Origin: Chaenocephalus aceratus
Lineage: Eukaryota; Chordata; Actinopteri; Perciformes; Channichthyidae
DNA length: 64,000 nt
Assembly: GCA_023974075.1 (NCBI GenBank)
Contig: JAMFTG010000048.1
Span: 558,001 to 622,000 of the forward strand
Direction of reading: 5' to 3'
Shown: positions 1-12,421 of the stretch, piece after piece
How the letters are laid out: the number at the start of each line of letters is the position of its first letter
How positions within the stretch are numbered: position 1 is the stretch's first letter
The notes under the pieces: model-generated
What the model was told of the DNA's origin: nothing
Seen by the model: the letters and a program-made list of their open reading frames with translations, nothing else
The model's database searches: none
Made by a program: the position numbers and the translations under genes

Positions 1-2545
1 ATAGTTTGGCCATTAAAACGCTTTTTGATTAGATTTCTGGCGAGAAGTGTATGTATATTGTACTTTTAGAATCCACGTCCAGTCGATATGTAGGATCTAT
101 AGTTTGATAGATATTACGAAGATGATTTCAGGTATGCGGCAGCCTCCATGTAAAGTTACGGGTTGAAAACAGTATTTCCGGTCTCAACGTTTTCATAATA
201 AAACCAATGCTCAAATGATTTAACAGTGATACCTGCAGTACTCATAAACTAAAAAACATCAGTTTATCCTAGTTAATTATACGACATGTATCGTGTTTTT
301 CCCATAGGTTTTTCTCTTTCGATTCTGAGAGACACCTTTCTTTTTTCAGAGGTTTTGATCGATTTGAAAACATCGATTATTTTAGCCGCAATGCATTTTG
401 GGATATGGTGTTTATATGATATGAAATCGGAAAAACATTTTTAAATAAAATAATACTTTATTCCGAGTGTTCTTGCTTTTCTCTTTGGAAGTCAACACAT
501 AACGGCATTGTAATACTGTACACGGTTCAGCTGCATTAAATATTACATATCTGCCGTAGATATTTATTTATAGAGCCCTGATGAGAAGACCTTTTGACAA
601 ACTGTAAGAAATGCCGCCTAAAGTGAATACGTGACGTGGATCATAAATATATCAGCAATTAAACAACATCTTCCATTTCTTTTCACACAATACATCTCCT
701 TGCAGTATCAACACTAATTTGGCTGACTTTTATATTTGATCCAATTGGTAGATAGTCTGTATTTACACCATAACGGTGCACAGCTGATAGAAAGGGATTT
801 TTTTGTAGTTTTTAAAGATATTATTACTACCTTTCCAACTCCTCATGCAGTTGACTGTTACAGGTCTATACATGTTCATGGTACAATTCATAAGCTTCAA
901 ATTGAGAGACTGAAACTGTATTTTCCTTTGCCGTTCTGTTTTAATTTCACAATAAAGTTAATAGTCATATTATGTTTGATATTATTATGTTTTATTAATT
1001 ACAGCACTGTTTTTTTAACCCGCACCGCCTAGTGGTTAAAGCACACTATTGAATGTTGTTGAATACGTTTTATTGATGAAAACATTTAAATATTAAGAGT
1101 AGCCTACATACAACATTGAAAATACTGTAGTGATCCTACAATAAAACAGTTTAGTGCAGGACATCCAAAGATATAACAGGAGGATGTGCAAAACAGACCA
1201 ACTAGGCTTTATTAAACATTAAAGATTACTTTAAGTTAAGGTCTTCTTTTGAAGAAGAAAAAATGCTGGGGTTATCCACAGATAAATATGAAGTCTGACA
1301 AAGTACTTAACGTCCAATATATTGCATAGATTATTTTGGCACTTGACAATCACCTTCCCTGAATTTGACTCAAGTGTAACTAAAGTCTGATTTAAGGGTT
1401 GTTTTATTTCACATCATTAATCAGAACCTGCAAGTAACTAAAATAAATGTAGTGGAGTAAAAACCAGGTTAACCTCTGAATTGGTAGTGGAGTAGAACAA
1501 AGTAGTACATGCTGGTGTAACAAAAACATTTGCCAACTTGGGATCAATAAAGTAGATCTTATCTTATCTTAAGATGATCGATGGCTACTGCCATATTTGC
1601 AACATTTGCCTCTGAACACCTTGACAAGTGCATGTTTAGGCTTATCAATGAACAACAGAGGGGTCACAGACATAAGACCAGCTGTTAAATAAAGCTCTTC
1701 TGACCTTAGCTGGCATGTGGGTATTTAATCCACCCATTTATTAATTATATGTTTTAAATTTGATAACACCACTGTGTTTCGTATCCGCTAAACCTCCAGG
1801 GTGTACACAGTTTAATACTGGCAACTTCTGATTGTGGGAAATACGAAAAGTCTTAAAAAGAGACGTGCCATATAATATTGCGAAACCCACAATAGCCAGC
1901 ATGTGCAGTTCTAGGGGGGGGGGGGGGGCTGGACCCGTCCAATTCCAGTTTTGGGAAGTCCTGCCGTGGTTCCATTCCATTTCATAGAGCTGTGACGCTC
2001 AGCGTAACCTGTCGCACTGCCACTCCAACATCCAATCACAGGGCTTGATGACTAATCACGGGGTTTGTAAAGCAAGGTGGGTGTTGTAGTCCCAAACATA
2101 GCTGGGGATTCTGGGTAGTGTAGTGTCTTCGGAAACTGTAGTCTATTAACTCCGAAACAATATTTGTTTCTCTGAATCGAAGGTTAAAAACACAAAAGCA
2201 TTGTACACAAATTTAAACCAATCAATATTGTGTAATTAACAAGGATAAACTGATGTTTTTTAGTGGATGAGTAATGCAGATATCACTGTGTAATCATTTG
2301 ACAGTGAGGGGAATACTTCCGGTTTTATTATGAAAACTTCGAGACCTGAAATACTGTTTTCACCCACGCTAACTTTACATGGAAGCTGCATACACGTTAT
2401 CCTGGTGAGACCTCAGATCATCCTTGTAATATCTATCAAACTATAGATCCTACACATCGACCGGACGTGGATTCTAAGAGTACAATATACACTTCTCGCC
2501 AGAAATCGAATCAAAAAGTATTTTAATGGCCAAACTATTCCACAA
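1..2545. mobile_element. Large fold-back (long inverted repeat) element, copy 1
   Basis: Bases 1-360 reappear as a diverged reverse complement at about 2160-2545, for example ATAGTTTGGCCATTAAAA at the start and TTTTAATGGCCAAACTAT at the end. The left end may lie outside the window. Between the arms is a non-coding core (about 380-2140) that is also found in copies 2 and 3. No transposase is visible, so this is non-autonomous. I see no clear target duplication because the left edge is cut. The ORFs inside (for example 736-1032) have no recognisable protein and are not called. Confidence 0.75.
1520..1572 (+). repeat. LINE-like 3' tail inside the fold-back element
   Basis: The stretch GGGATCAATAAAGT followed by repeated ATCTT units is the usual 3' end of fish L2/Rex-type non-LTR retrotransposons. 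It is a short relic with no coding sequence. Confidence 0.5.
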
Positions 2546-3430
2546 TTTAAGATTATCCAGAGAGGGTTATTTGTGAATAAACGTCCCTCCGGAGCGTTTG
2601 CAATGAACGGGCCGGGAGCATGTTGTTTCTTACACGACCACTAGAGCACCTCTAGTGGTCGTGTAAGAAAAACATACACTTTAAAACGTGTCTCTGGGTC
2701 GTAATAAGGGCATGAACAATCGGCCTATTTGGTCGTTTTTTTGTACAGGACAGGCTGGCATGAAACCCCAAATGCATAAACCTCTGGACCACCAGTGTGT
2801 TTTTAAAACAATTAACACTCAACTACAGGTCTTGTTGTGTGATGTGATTTAGAGTGAATTTGTACCTGTAGGCACACAACGGGCACACAGGTATTGAGGA
2901 CAGAACAAGGCATAAGTATAAAATAAATAAATGCATAAATACAGGAAAATAATCAGGAATAAACACAGGAATACAAAAATACAAGAAATAAATAAATGTG
3001 GGTAAAAAAACAGAAATAAATACATGTGAAAATAAATACAGGAATAATCATTTGTTTTTATAAATACTGAAATGAATGTTTACATTAAAAAATAAAAGTA
3101 GAGAATAATACAGAACACACATTATTATTATTATGTAGTTTTTACCTTATATTCACTTACATTTATAGATTAATTAATGTATGTCTCTGTGTTTCACACA
3201 ATGTTGTTCTGGTTGGTTGCCTTTATAACAAACTTACTTTCAATTGCTCTGAAGGTTTCAACAAGCGTCTTCAACAATATCTTTGAGCAGCTATCGTATT
3301 TAATTCCACTTCCTCTTACCAGTCCCCCTTTTATTTGGAAGCTTTGTGTCAAGTTGTACACAGTGCAAGGAGAAACACTTCTCTCTTCAATACATATTTT
3401 AAAAGCTTACAGCACTGGGAATTTCCAGCA
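2546..3430. repeat. Non-coding spacer with hairpin and AT-rich quasi-repeat
   Basis: A perfect-looking hairpin lies at 2628-2668, with arms CTTACACGACCACTAGAG and its complement. From about 2910 to 3110 the sequence is a degenerate tandem of AAATAAATACAGG-like words. No gene is visible. Confidence 0.6.
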
Positions 3431-3515
3431 TATTCATGTTCTGTGTTAACCTTAAAGCCCCCTGAGACAAAACTACCATTTATCATATTGGGCTGTATAA
3501 ATAAACTTTGATTGA
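3430..3515 (+). repeat. Non-LTR retrotransposon 3' tail
   Basis: The words AAAGCCCCCTGAGACAAA, then TTGGGCTGTATAAATAAA and TTTGATTGATGG, match the conserved 3' tails of fish LINE/SINE elements. Only the tail is present. Confidence 0.45.
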
Positions 3516-4604
3516 TGGATTTGGCACAATAAGTACACTTCTCCTCAGAGCCAGATATAAATGTTTGTTAGCGTCAAAAATGGTGTTGCTTTTAAAGGGT
3601 TTGCTTCTACCTAAAGCTCAGTACCAGGAGTGTAATGGATGGGATTTCTAACAGGTTTGAGATGTTGGATGTGCAGCTCTTCTCCACTGTAGCAGTGAGA
3701 TAACACACACATTTAACAAGCAGCACAATACACACCAGGTTAAATCAACATGATGACTTGGCTTCTTCTGACTCAAAGACAACCGCTCTTCTCTCAGCCA
3801 CATCCGAATGATGGGCTGTGGTTCAGAAATGATGATCAAGTTATAGCCGCGATGTCCAGATCCAGGTAACCTTTTTGTTGTAAGAATGGAGGTTTGGTAA
3901 AGTTGGAAAGATGCCATGGCTTACTGTTAATATTTACATTAATTATGTGACCTTCTCTGTTTCCTGTAGATATTTAATTGCTCTTTTTACTGCACTTTTA
4001 GTCTACCGTTTTACTATTATGCTGCTGTGTTTATTGTATTTTTGTAACTCTGGCACAACAATTTCCTTCGGGATAAATAAAGTCTTATATTATCTTAATT
4101 CCATTATTTCTAAAGGACTCTGGTTGTGTTTTTCTGAAAATATGTAAACAATTGGACTGGCACTTCCTATGATGAGTTTCAACAAATGTTTTTACCTCAC
4201 TGTCTGCTTTGTGTGTGACCTGAGTGTCTGTATGTGTGTTGCTGTTTACCTGTGTGTGTGCTTTCTGCGTTACTATGTGTGGCGGGGTGATGCGGCTAGG
4301 TGTAAGAGGTTGGGTGCTGACAATGCCACCTGGGGGAGTTTCGCCCCCAGGAAATGACTAAAACTAAGGTATTATACTTTTAAGGACAATCAGGTTAGTT
4401 TACAACACGGGCAGAGACAGTTTAAGGGTTAATATCAAAGGCTCCTTTATTTATAAAATCGACCAGGTTTCATGGCAAGACGTGAAAATATGACGATTTA
4501 CCACGCTGGGAGACGTGAAGATGTTACGATTTCGTCCCTTCAAACGTGACAGTTACACATATTGTTATGTGTAACTGTCACGTTACACATAACGTGACAG
4601 TTAT
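3516..4604. repeat. Non-coding spacer with a second LINE tail
   Basis: At 4015-4100 a LINE 3' end is visible: ACTCTGGCACAACAATTTCC then TTCGGGATAAATAAAGTC. At 4545-4600 there are clustered inverted copies of ACGTGACAGTTACACAT, next to the left arm of the second fold-back element. The rest shows nothing I can name. The small ORFs here look accidental. Confidence 0.5.
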
Positions 4605-6094
4605 GACGCTTGGTCAGGGTCCCGTGGCGTGCCGTTGAGACACGCCGAGTCTCCTTCAGCTTCATAAACGGACGCAAAGAGCTTTCAACTGATTGCAATG
4701 TATTCCCATCGGCGGTGGTATCTGACACTCAGGGAAGCACCGCATCCATTTATATCGGCAGCTCTTAAAGGCAATGTGAGCATCCATTCCCATTGGATAA
4801 CGGAGAATTGCACACCCGGAAGTAAGCATTCCCCTTGCTGTCGATTGATTTGACAGTGATATCTGCACTACTCATCAACTCAAAAACACCAGATTACCTT
4901 TGTTAATTAAACAACATTGATAGGTTTTAGTGTACAATGATTTTGTCACATTTTCCCCTTCAATTCTGAGAAACAAGTAGTTTTCTATGAGTTTTGGATG
5001 ATTGAAGACATTACATTACCCACAATCCTCTGTTGCAACAGGCAACAGCTTCGGTGCATGTTCATTTACAAACTCTTCAACTACAACCGTAGTTATATTT
5101 AAAAACATGTTAGAAGGCCTCACGAAATACTTTAATGTATATTTAAATGTGAAGGAATGCGTGTATAACAAAATACATCCGTCAAAAACTAACCGGAAAC
5201 AGACGTAGGCAAGATCCTCAGCTCAATGATTGGATGGTTATCCGCAATGCACGTTGGGAAATGGTGTTTATGCGATGTGAAATCTGAAAATATTCTTTTT
5301 AAATAATACTTTATTGAGTGTGCTTGCTTTTCTCTTTGAAAGTCATCACATGACGGCATTGTAATACACAGTTAGGCTGCATTAAATATTACATATCTGC
5401 CGTAGTTCTCTATTTATAGAGCCCTGCTGAGAAGACTTCTAGAGAAACTGGAAGAACTGCCGCCAAAACTGAAAACGTGACGTGGATCTTAAATATATCA
5501 GCAATTAAACAACATCTTACATTTCTTTCCACACAATACGTCTCCTTGCAGTATCAGCACTAACTCGGCTGACTTTTATATTTGATCCAATTGGTAGATA
5601 GGCTGTATTTACACCATAACGGTGCACAGCTGATGGAAAGGGACACCTAGTGGTTAAAGCACGTTATTGACACCTCGGACAGGCGTTGTCACAACAATAG
5701 CTGGGGATTGTGGGTAGTGTAGTCTCTTTGGCGCTCCATATTTCAGAGAAAATAAGTTGTTTCTCAGAATTGAAGGGGAAAAACACAAAAGCATTGCACA
5801 CAATTTAAATCTATCAATATCGTTTAATTAACAAAGGTAATCTGGTGTTTTTGAGTTGATGAGTAGTGGAGATATCACTGTCAAATCAATCGACAGTAAG
5901 GAGAATACTTACTTCCGGGTGTCAAATTAATTAAGTGTTGCCGACATAAATGGATGCGGTGCTTCCCTGAGCATCAAATACCGCCGCCGATGGGAATACA
6001 TTGTAATCAGTTGAAAGCTCTTTGCGTCCATTTATGAAGCTGAAGGAGCCTAGGAGCGTCACAACTGCACGCCACGGGACCCTGACCAAGCGTC
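4605..6094. mobile_element. Fold-back element, copy 2
   Basis: GACGCTTGGTCAGGGTCCCG at 4605 is mirrored by a diverged complement ending at 6094 (CCCTGACCAAGCGTC). The arms are roughly 4605-4990 and 5745-6094. The core at 5220-5660 is a direct-orientation relative of 385-800 in copy 1; both contain CGTGACGTGGATC and AAATATATCAGCAATTAAAC. It is non-coding. The arms differ from those of copy 1 at their outer ends although the cores match. Confidence 0.75.
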
Positions 6095-6108
6095 GCTCCT
6101 GGACGTTG

Positions 6109-6728
6109 ACGGTACGGCAGCTTTAGACGAATCTTCCATCGCTTCCAACGCTTCTCTCCCCATTGACTTTGAATGGGGATGACGTCACTTTGCCTCGCTT
6201 TTCGCCAAACTGCATTGTGAGGGAGCGAAGCGAAGATTTCCAGGATTTCCAGGTTTCAAAAGTTGAGCAATGTTCAACTTTTGAAGCTGAGCTGGAAGCG
6301 TCAGCCAATCAAACACGTTTATGCAAATCTGACAGTAGAAGCGCTAGCCAATCAAACCGTGTGTAAGCAGGGAGAACCAGACCGCAGTTCATTTCCTCAT
6401 ATTCCAAACGAGAAGTTACGGTAGCAAATCACCCGGTTCTTTACGAGCAGAACTATTAACGGGATACAAACCGGAGGAACCAGGCATGGAGGGAGGTGGC
6501 AGAGACAGTGGGTGAAACTGGTAGGTTTTCGCCTGTTTGGGGAGTTTATATATATATATATATTGCTCGCATAAAATCCCCGGGGTTTTTTGCTTTCTAT
6601 GTCGGGGGCGGGAGATTCATGTGATTGGTTGTTGGTCGCGTTGCTCGCAAAAAATGCCCAAGCTGTCAGACACGCCCAGCTCCAAGATTTTCAAGATTTT
6701 TGAAAAGCTGCTGTGTGGACGTACCGTT
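6109..6728. mobile_element. Short MITE with inverted ends
   Basis: The left end ACGGTACGGCAGCTTT and the right end AAAGCTGCTGTGTGGACGTACCGT are imperfect inverted repeats. An internal inverted pair AAAGTTGAGCAATGTTCAACTTTTG lies at about 6258-6283. There is no coding capacity. The family (PIF/Harbinger-like) is a guess. Confidence 0.5.
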
Positions 6729-6736
6729 AGGGAGTG

Positions 6737-7011
6737 AGAGCCGTGGAGATAAGATGCAGCTACACATGCCTATCTACATTGAGAGGTTGTGTTAACACAG
6801 TAGAGAACACATTCTGGTTCACTGAATGGAAAGGTGGTGAATTTGTAGATTTGACCACAGTCTCAGAGTATGCAGGTCGTGTAAAGGATCTCTGTGAAAA
6901 CTCTGATAATCAGAAACCTGACAGAGAGCGACTCAGCTGTGTACTGGTTCAAGGTCACAGCAAGCCACGGTGGATACTGGGTTTATCCTGGACCCACTCT
7001 GTGTGTCACAG
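6737..7011 (+). pseudogene. Immunoglobulin V-type exon, CD22-like, frameshifted
   Basis: The reading frame contains a Cys-rich start (CSYTC), then FWFTEWKGGEF and YAGRVKDLCE, which resemble the V domain of fish CD22/sialoadhesin-like receptors. The expected ending, SAVYWFK followed by GGYWVYPGPTLCV, is readable only in another frame, so the exon has lost sequence and frame near 6915. The last base before a GTAACA donor is 7011. No signal peptide or membrane exon is seen nearby, so this is a fragment of an immune-receptor gene. What the intact gene did is inference from the family. Confidence 0.6.
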
Positions 7012-7155
7012 GTAACATGTACACTGGGTTTATAACAATAACTGAGTTGTATCAATTCATTTCTTAATTTCAACTTCTTGCAAATAGTGTGAATGTTTTG
7101 ATTTATATTTGTGTATGAACATAATGACAGTTTTGTTAATTCTAGCTTTATTCAG

Positions 7156-7362
7156 ATCTCCAGGTGCAGGTGAGCAGATCAGGATCGTCTACTCTCCTTC
7201 AGTGTCTCAGCAGTTGTCCACCTGGTCATACTTCTTACTGGTTTAAGAACGGACAGGAAGTGAAGGAAGACACGTCTCCTGATGCAGACTTCAGATATGA
7301 TTCAGCAGACAGTTATTCCTGTGCTCTGAAGGGACATGAGGACTTCCCCTCTGCTTCAGTGT
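7156..7362 (+). pseudogene. Second immunoglobulin-like exon of the CD22-like fragment
   Basis: After an acceptor (TTATTCAG) the open frame reads LQVQVSRSGSSTLLQC, then YWFKNGQEV and DSYSCALKG, the two-cysteine and WFK pattern of a C2-type Ig domain in fish CD22-like receptors. A GTGAGT donor follows at 7363. Spacing from the previous exon is 144 bases, normal for tandem Ig exons. No third Ig exon follows; the next kilobase is transposon sequence. I read it as the remnant of a duplicated immune gene. Confidence 0.6.
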
Positions 7363-7998
7363 GTGAGTTTACTCACAGTCTCCCACTGACATAATAACAT
7401 TAACATACAGTATAACATATCATCAATGCACTCATGTATCTATTTACCCACCAGAGGTCGCCAGCAGACATGGCACGTGCACACATATACCTCAAAGTGG
7501 GCTTGAGACCCTGCCCTTTTTCTTCCTCCAGAGAAAGTGCCCATGTTATGGGGTGTTTTTAAAGAAAATAAAAATAAACATTTATCTGCTGCTGTTTGCG
7601 CACACTTTTCAAAAATATATTGATTGAATACAAAATAAAAATATCAGGTCGGGAGATTAGACTGTGAAGTTCCGCCGCTCTCTCTACCCTCCCTCCCTCC
7701 ACGTCTCGCGCACAGCGGTGCGGACATAGTTTGTTGTATGCTGATAGATCTGAATCATTACATGATACAGCGACCCACCCTCGTGTGAAAGGAGGGAATT
7801 TATAGGTACACTGAAATGAAGTCCTTGAACAGTTATGTTTCGTTATGTGTGCGTTAAGTGTAATAATAATAATAATACAAATATATTGGATCATTAATGT
7901 ATTCAGGCAATTCAGTATTATATTGCTTGGCTATATAAGCTGAAGGTTAACTTACTTGTGAAAACAAAAGTTAATTCAACAAATTATTTTAATCACAA
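7363..7998. other. Spacer upstream of the hAT pseudogene
   Basis: There is no gene. A short run of AAT repeats lies at 7861-7880. The sequence from 7480 to 7998 probably includes the 5' non-coding part of the hAT element that follows, but I could not fix its terminal repeat. Confidence 0.35.
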
Positions 7999-8983
7999 TG
8001 CCAAAAAAAGAAAGACTTCAGAAAAAGAAGGAGAAGGAGCGCCAGGAAACAGCCAAGAGTAGCACATCTCTAAATGCATGGTGAAAACCAAGTACCAGCA
8101 GCAACACACAAGAGAGAACAGATAACTGAAATGTTGAAGGTGTTACACCTGAGAAAGCAGTAGAGATCTCACAAGCAACATTGGAGAGACAAGGGGAGGC
8201 TTTAGAGGCCACACCTGACACGGAGCCGAAAGATGATCAGGAAATCCCTGTGGAAGAGGAAGAGGCCACAGGAGGGGAAACGGTGGATAATGTTGAGTTT
8301 GAGGAAGCCATAGAAGAGGGTGATGTTGAGGAAACTGTCAGTAGTGTAGAAGAGGTCATATCAAAAAATTGCATCCTTAAAGTATCCAACAGATCCCGCC
8401 CACAACCAAGCTTTTGATCTCAAATGTAATGTCAGCTATGTGAAAATGTGTGTTGCTAGAGGACCATGCCAACCTGTCCTTAGATTTCCCAAAAACACTG
8501 AAGGCCGATCATTTCAAAAGATGTGGTATGCAAATAAGCCATGGTTGGAGTATTCACCCGAAAAGGACAGTATGTCGGCTTTTTCTCAATGAACAAAAGT
8601 ACAGTAACAAGAGTGCTTGGAGAGTGGCTGGCGTAAACAACTGGAAAAGGAGACTTGATAACATGCAAGAACATGCCGACTCAGAGGCCCATTTAACAAG
8701 CATGGTGCGATGGAACACATACAAAAATAATGCTTTACAAGCAGCTTTTGAGGTATTAGATGTTCAAGGAAAGGCAATGAGAGAGCAAGAGATCCAAAGA
8801 AACGGAGAAATCTTGACCCGATTAATTGACATAACTTTATATCTTGCACGACAGGGGAAGGCTTTCAGGGGTGAAGACGAGTCTGCCACTAGCTCAAACC
8901 AGGGCAACTTCCTTGAACTTGTTCAAATGTTTAGCCAGTACGATAGTGTACTCAGGCTACATTTGGATGATGTCAATGACCAG
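7999..8983 (+). pseudogene. ZMYM1-like hAT transposase, segment 1 (N-terminus, TTF-type zinc finger region)
   Basis: It begins with a lysine-rich start (MPKKERLQKKKEKE) at 7999 and soon meets a stop near 8082. Further on, frames give GPCQPVLRFPKNTEGRSFQK, the TTF-type zinc finger pattern, then NKSAWRVAGVNNWKRR and FRGEDESATSSNQGNFLELV, which is typical of ZMYM1/DUF4371 hAT-derived proteins. At least two frame changes and one internal loss (about 8570-8590) are needed, so it is dead. It is cut at 8983 by a MITE. The remaining domains continue at 10,282, 11,703 and 19,673. Confidence 0.75.
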
Positions 8984-10278
8984 GGGCCTCATTTATAAAG
9001 GGATATACGCTCAAAAAATGGCGTACGCCAGTTTCTACGCAATGTTTGCGATTTCTAAAATACTAACTTGACGGGAAAACGTGCGGTCCTCCACGCAAAC
9101 TCTAACCCATGCGTACGCACTAAGCACAAAAACGGGAGAGACGAGAAACTGCGATACCGTTGGCAGAAGGAAGAATGGAGAGAAATATGTGGAAATAATA
9201 CCATAAACAAAATGTTACCTCTCATTTATCATATGAAGAATTCACTTTCAAACATTGATTAAAGCCAATCTTAAAATGATTAAACAAACGCCTGTTTGAG
9301 ACTCCTCAGTGCACACAAACATAACTTGGAGAAATAAATAAATATGGATATGTTATTTAAAACCACCTCGATATGTTGTGTTAATGTTATGAAATGTTTT
9401 CTCATAAATGATGCGGTTTTGCATTTCTAGGTTGTACGAGCATGGTTTTATATACTACCATGTTTAATCATGTTTTATGCCGTTTGCTAAGACTTGATAA
9501 GTCGCTCGTAAAATACAGGAGGTATGGAAACCAAGAACACCATATGTGGTAAATTGTACAGCTAATATAACACAACACATTAGTTGTATTTCCTCTAACT
9601 GGTGGATATAGAGTTGCTGCAGTGGAGACGCTGCACACAGCTGATCGACAGCTGGGACACAAACCACGAAATAGAAAACATAATTCAGATCCAGTCGTCA
9701 TGACTCCACTCCGGAGGGATTCCCCGTTCACTTCTTACAGTCTCTCATCAAGGGGGGGGGGGTCTCCTGTCCCCGGTACAAACACACTGCCTGAGGAAGG
9801 CTATGTGTATTGTTTTTGTCATTAATGTTTTTCGGGCCACTTATTTATTTATTTTGGTGACGATCCGACCTCCATGCTGCTACTCTGTTCAAACTGCATC
9901 CACCAAACAATATGATTTATCTCCACCTCCCCAAATCTGACACGATGTGAGATGTCTTTTTTAGCTGCTCTGTCGTTATTTCCTGCGATCTCCTTCATGC
10001 AGTCAGTCAGAATGAATGAATGAATGGGCGTTTCTTTGACTATTTATAGGCAAATATGGGCGTTACGTGAAGCCCGCAAAAGCTGCACTGCATTTCGAGT
10101 CGATTGTGATTTATAAAGGGAAACCGGCGTAGGAAGTGCTGTACGCACTTTCCTCGCCGGTACGCAATGTTTGGTGAATCGGAAAATGTCAGAACATTTC
10201 TGTGCCTATTTTTTGGATTTCTACTACGTAAGCAACCTTCCCACGTGAATCCTACGCACAGCGTTATACATGAGGCCC
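8984..10278. mobile_element. 1.3-kb MITE with GGGCCTCAT ends inserted in the hAT pseudogene
   Basis: The left end GGGCCTCATTTATAAAG and right end ATACATGAGGCCC are inverted repeats, flanked on both sides by CAG, a likely 3-bp target duplication. Taking the insert out restores the transposase frame as GAC CAG AAC. CGTACGCAC-type words recur inside near both ends. It contains no transposase. Small ORFs inside are not genes. Confidence 0.7.
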
Positions 10279-10281
10279 CAG

Positions 10282-10504
10282 AACATGGGTAAGAACAGAT
10301 GTCAAGTTTAACTCCTCTCAAACAGAACACAACATGATATCATAAAAGCCCTCGCCACATTCACAAAAAGAGAGATAAGGAAAGAAATAGAGGAGGCTAA
10401 TATATATTCAGTACTCATAGATGAAACCACTGATGTATCTCATTGCGAGCAGGTCTCCTTTGTCGTGTGTTATGTGTATGCAATAGAAGTCAAAGAGTGC
10501 TTCT
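10282..10504 (+). pseudogene. hAT transposase pseudogene, segment 2 (catalytic core start)
   Basis: The frame at about 10,385-10,500 reads IYSVLIDETTDVSHCEQVSF, the DETTD..EQ motif that carries the first catalytic aspartate of ZMYM/hAT transposases. Stops interrupt it upstream near 10,340. It ends at 10,504 where a hAT element has inserted into GTGCTTCT. Confidence 0.8.
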
Positions 10505-11702
10505 CAGGGCCGGACTGGGACAATAAGTCAGGCCGGGAATTATACACCCAGCTAGGCCACTACCAGTTTTTTGTGCCATTTTGCTGGATTTATTTGTCAA
10601 TTTTTACAGCGTTGCTGCCCATAGTGATAGCCCTCTAAATCTACTACCCAAAAATAAACATATGGACATGGGTTACTATTTTTAAAAATGTGCAAATCTA
10701 TTTAGGAACCTATGTGAACATATTTTAAGTGGGGGTGGACCTCAAATCCTTTAGGGGGGTCCGGGGGCATGCTCCCCCGATAGGATTTTTTTTTTAAATG
10801 TTGGACTTAAATGTATCAATCTGGTGCATTTTAATGGTGAAATAAAGAGACTACACCCATATGAAACATAACTGTATACATTTAAATAATCATACAATCA
10901 TAAGAACATGGCCATAACCAATAACATACCATATCAAATAGGAAAAACACTGAAACTTGTTTATTTATTTATTTTTGGTTCATTTATAGTTGTGAGTGTG
11001 TCTGTGTTCCTGAACCAGCCTCACCTGTCTCCCTCCTCTCCCCCCTGCTCAGCAGCAAAGACTAGTTTTAGCTCTCAACAAGTTTTAATAGTTTATCTTA
11101 CCTTTTTTCACCTAGTTAACTTTTTTTTTTATTATTCATGCATATTTTACTAATCACTCCCCCTTCAAATGGAAATATGTGTTTATTTAAATGGTGACCA
11201 AACCGTTTGAGACCCACAGAGAACTTAGACAAAAGTTAACTATCTAAACAATCCTTTACCTCACCTAAGCTGTAGGTATCAGTCTCTCAGTCTGACAGCA
11301 GAGGACTCTCCTCCCCCTTGTTGTTGAAAAAGCTCCTTATATCCGTTAGCGCAGCTAGCTAGCACCAGATGCTAACAACAACAATACACGTAACCGGTGC
11401 GCACGCTTTATCTCACTCGCTCGCGCCACCCATACACTAACACACACCCTCCCGAGCTTGAATAACACACAGAGACCAATCAAGGGCATTAGTATGATCT
11501 GTATGCAAGTGGCCATGTGGGCAGGCCACATCATGTAGACAGTTAGTCACCCTCTGTGAGGCAGAGGCAGACCCACATTTGCGCAGCGTTGCGTTCACAA
11601 TACATACATTAAAAACAATGTAATTCCTCAGGCCAGCAGGCCACTTAGCAGGCCAGGCCATCGCGAAACCTCCCGGTCCTCCCGATGGCCAGTCCGGGCC
11701 TG
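10505..11702. mobile_element. Non-autonomous hAT element, copy A
   Basis: The ends CAGGGCCGGACTGGGAC and GGCCAGTCCGGGCCTG are inverted repeats. Flanks GTGCTTCT (10,497-10,504) and GCGCTTCC (11,703-11,710) are an 8-bp target duplication with two mismatches. The interior has no transposase. A related but inverted copy occupies 12,180-12,421 and 19,250-19,672, and relatives lie at about 33,250-34,543 and 45,167-48,001. Confidence 0.85.
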
Positions 11703-12175
11703 GCGCTTCCTCCAGGTCTGCAATGTGTCAAAAACAACAGGTGAGGAGAAAACAGTTCTTGACTTGCTAAAGAACAATGACCTACAGATCCAAAAAATGT
11801 GCGGTCAAGGCTATGATGGCGCTGCCAATAGGAGTGGTCAATACAGAGGACTGCAGTCAAGAATTTTGAAACACAATAACAAAGCCCTGTAGGCCTATGT
11901 GCATTGCCAAGCTCTCTGCTTACCTAGTTGAAAGTGCAACATCAAGCCTCCATTTCATTCAACTTCGTTCGACCTGGTAGATAAGCTCTATGTGTTTTTT
12001 ACCAACTCTACAAAAAGACACACTGCATTTGTGAAATGCCAAGAGGCCCTGCACCCTGGAGAGCGTGTAATTCAACTGCAGAAGCTCTCTGACACACGTT
12101 GGGCATGCAGAGAGAAAGCCCTGAAGACCCTCCTTAAACTGGTGAGTACTGTGGTCAAGGTCCTCACTGACATGA
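11703..12175 (+). pseudogene. hAT transposase pseudogene, segment 3
   Basis: The frame reads GEEKTVLDLLKNNDLQIQKM, then GQGYDGAANRSGQYRGLQSR, a hallmark of the second catalytic region of ZMYM-like hAT proteins, and later LSDTRWACREKALKTLLKL, the conserved SDTRW motif. A TAG stop at about 11,890 and frame changes show decay. It is interrupted near 12,175 by the second hAT copy. The protein resumes at 19,673. Confidence 0.8.
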
Positions 12176-12421
12176 TTTTTTTTTGTACGTATTGTGAACG
12201 CAACGCTGCGCAAATGTGGGTCTGACTCTGCCCCACAGAGGGTGACTGGCTGTCTACATGATGTGGCCTGTCGGCATTGGCCACTTTCATGCAGATCATA
12301 TACTAATGCCCTCGATTGGTATCTGTGTGTCATTCAAGCTCGCGTTACGTGTATTGTTGTTGTTAGCCTCTGTTGCTAGCTAGCGGCGCTAACGGATAAT
12401 GAGCTGTCAACAAGGTGGGGG

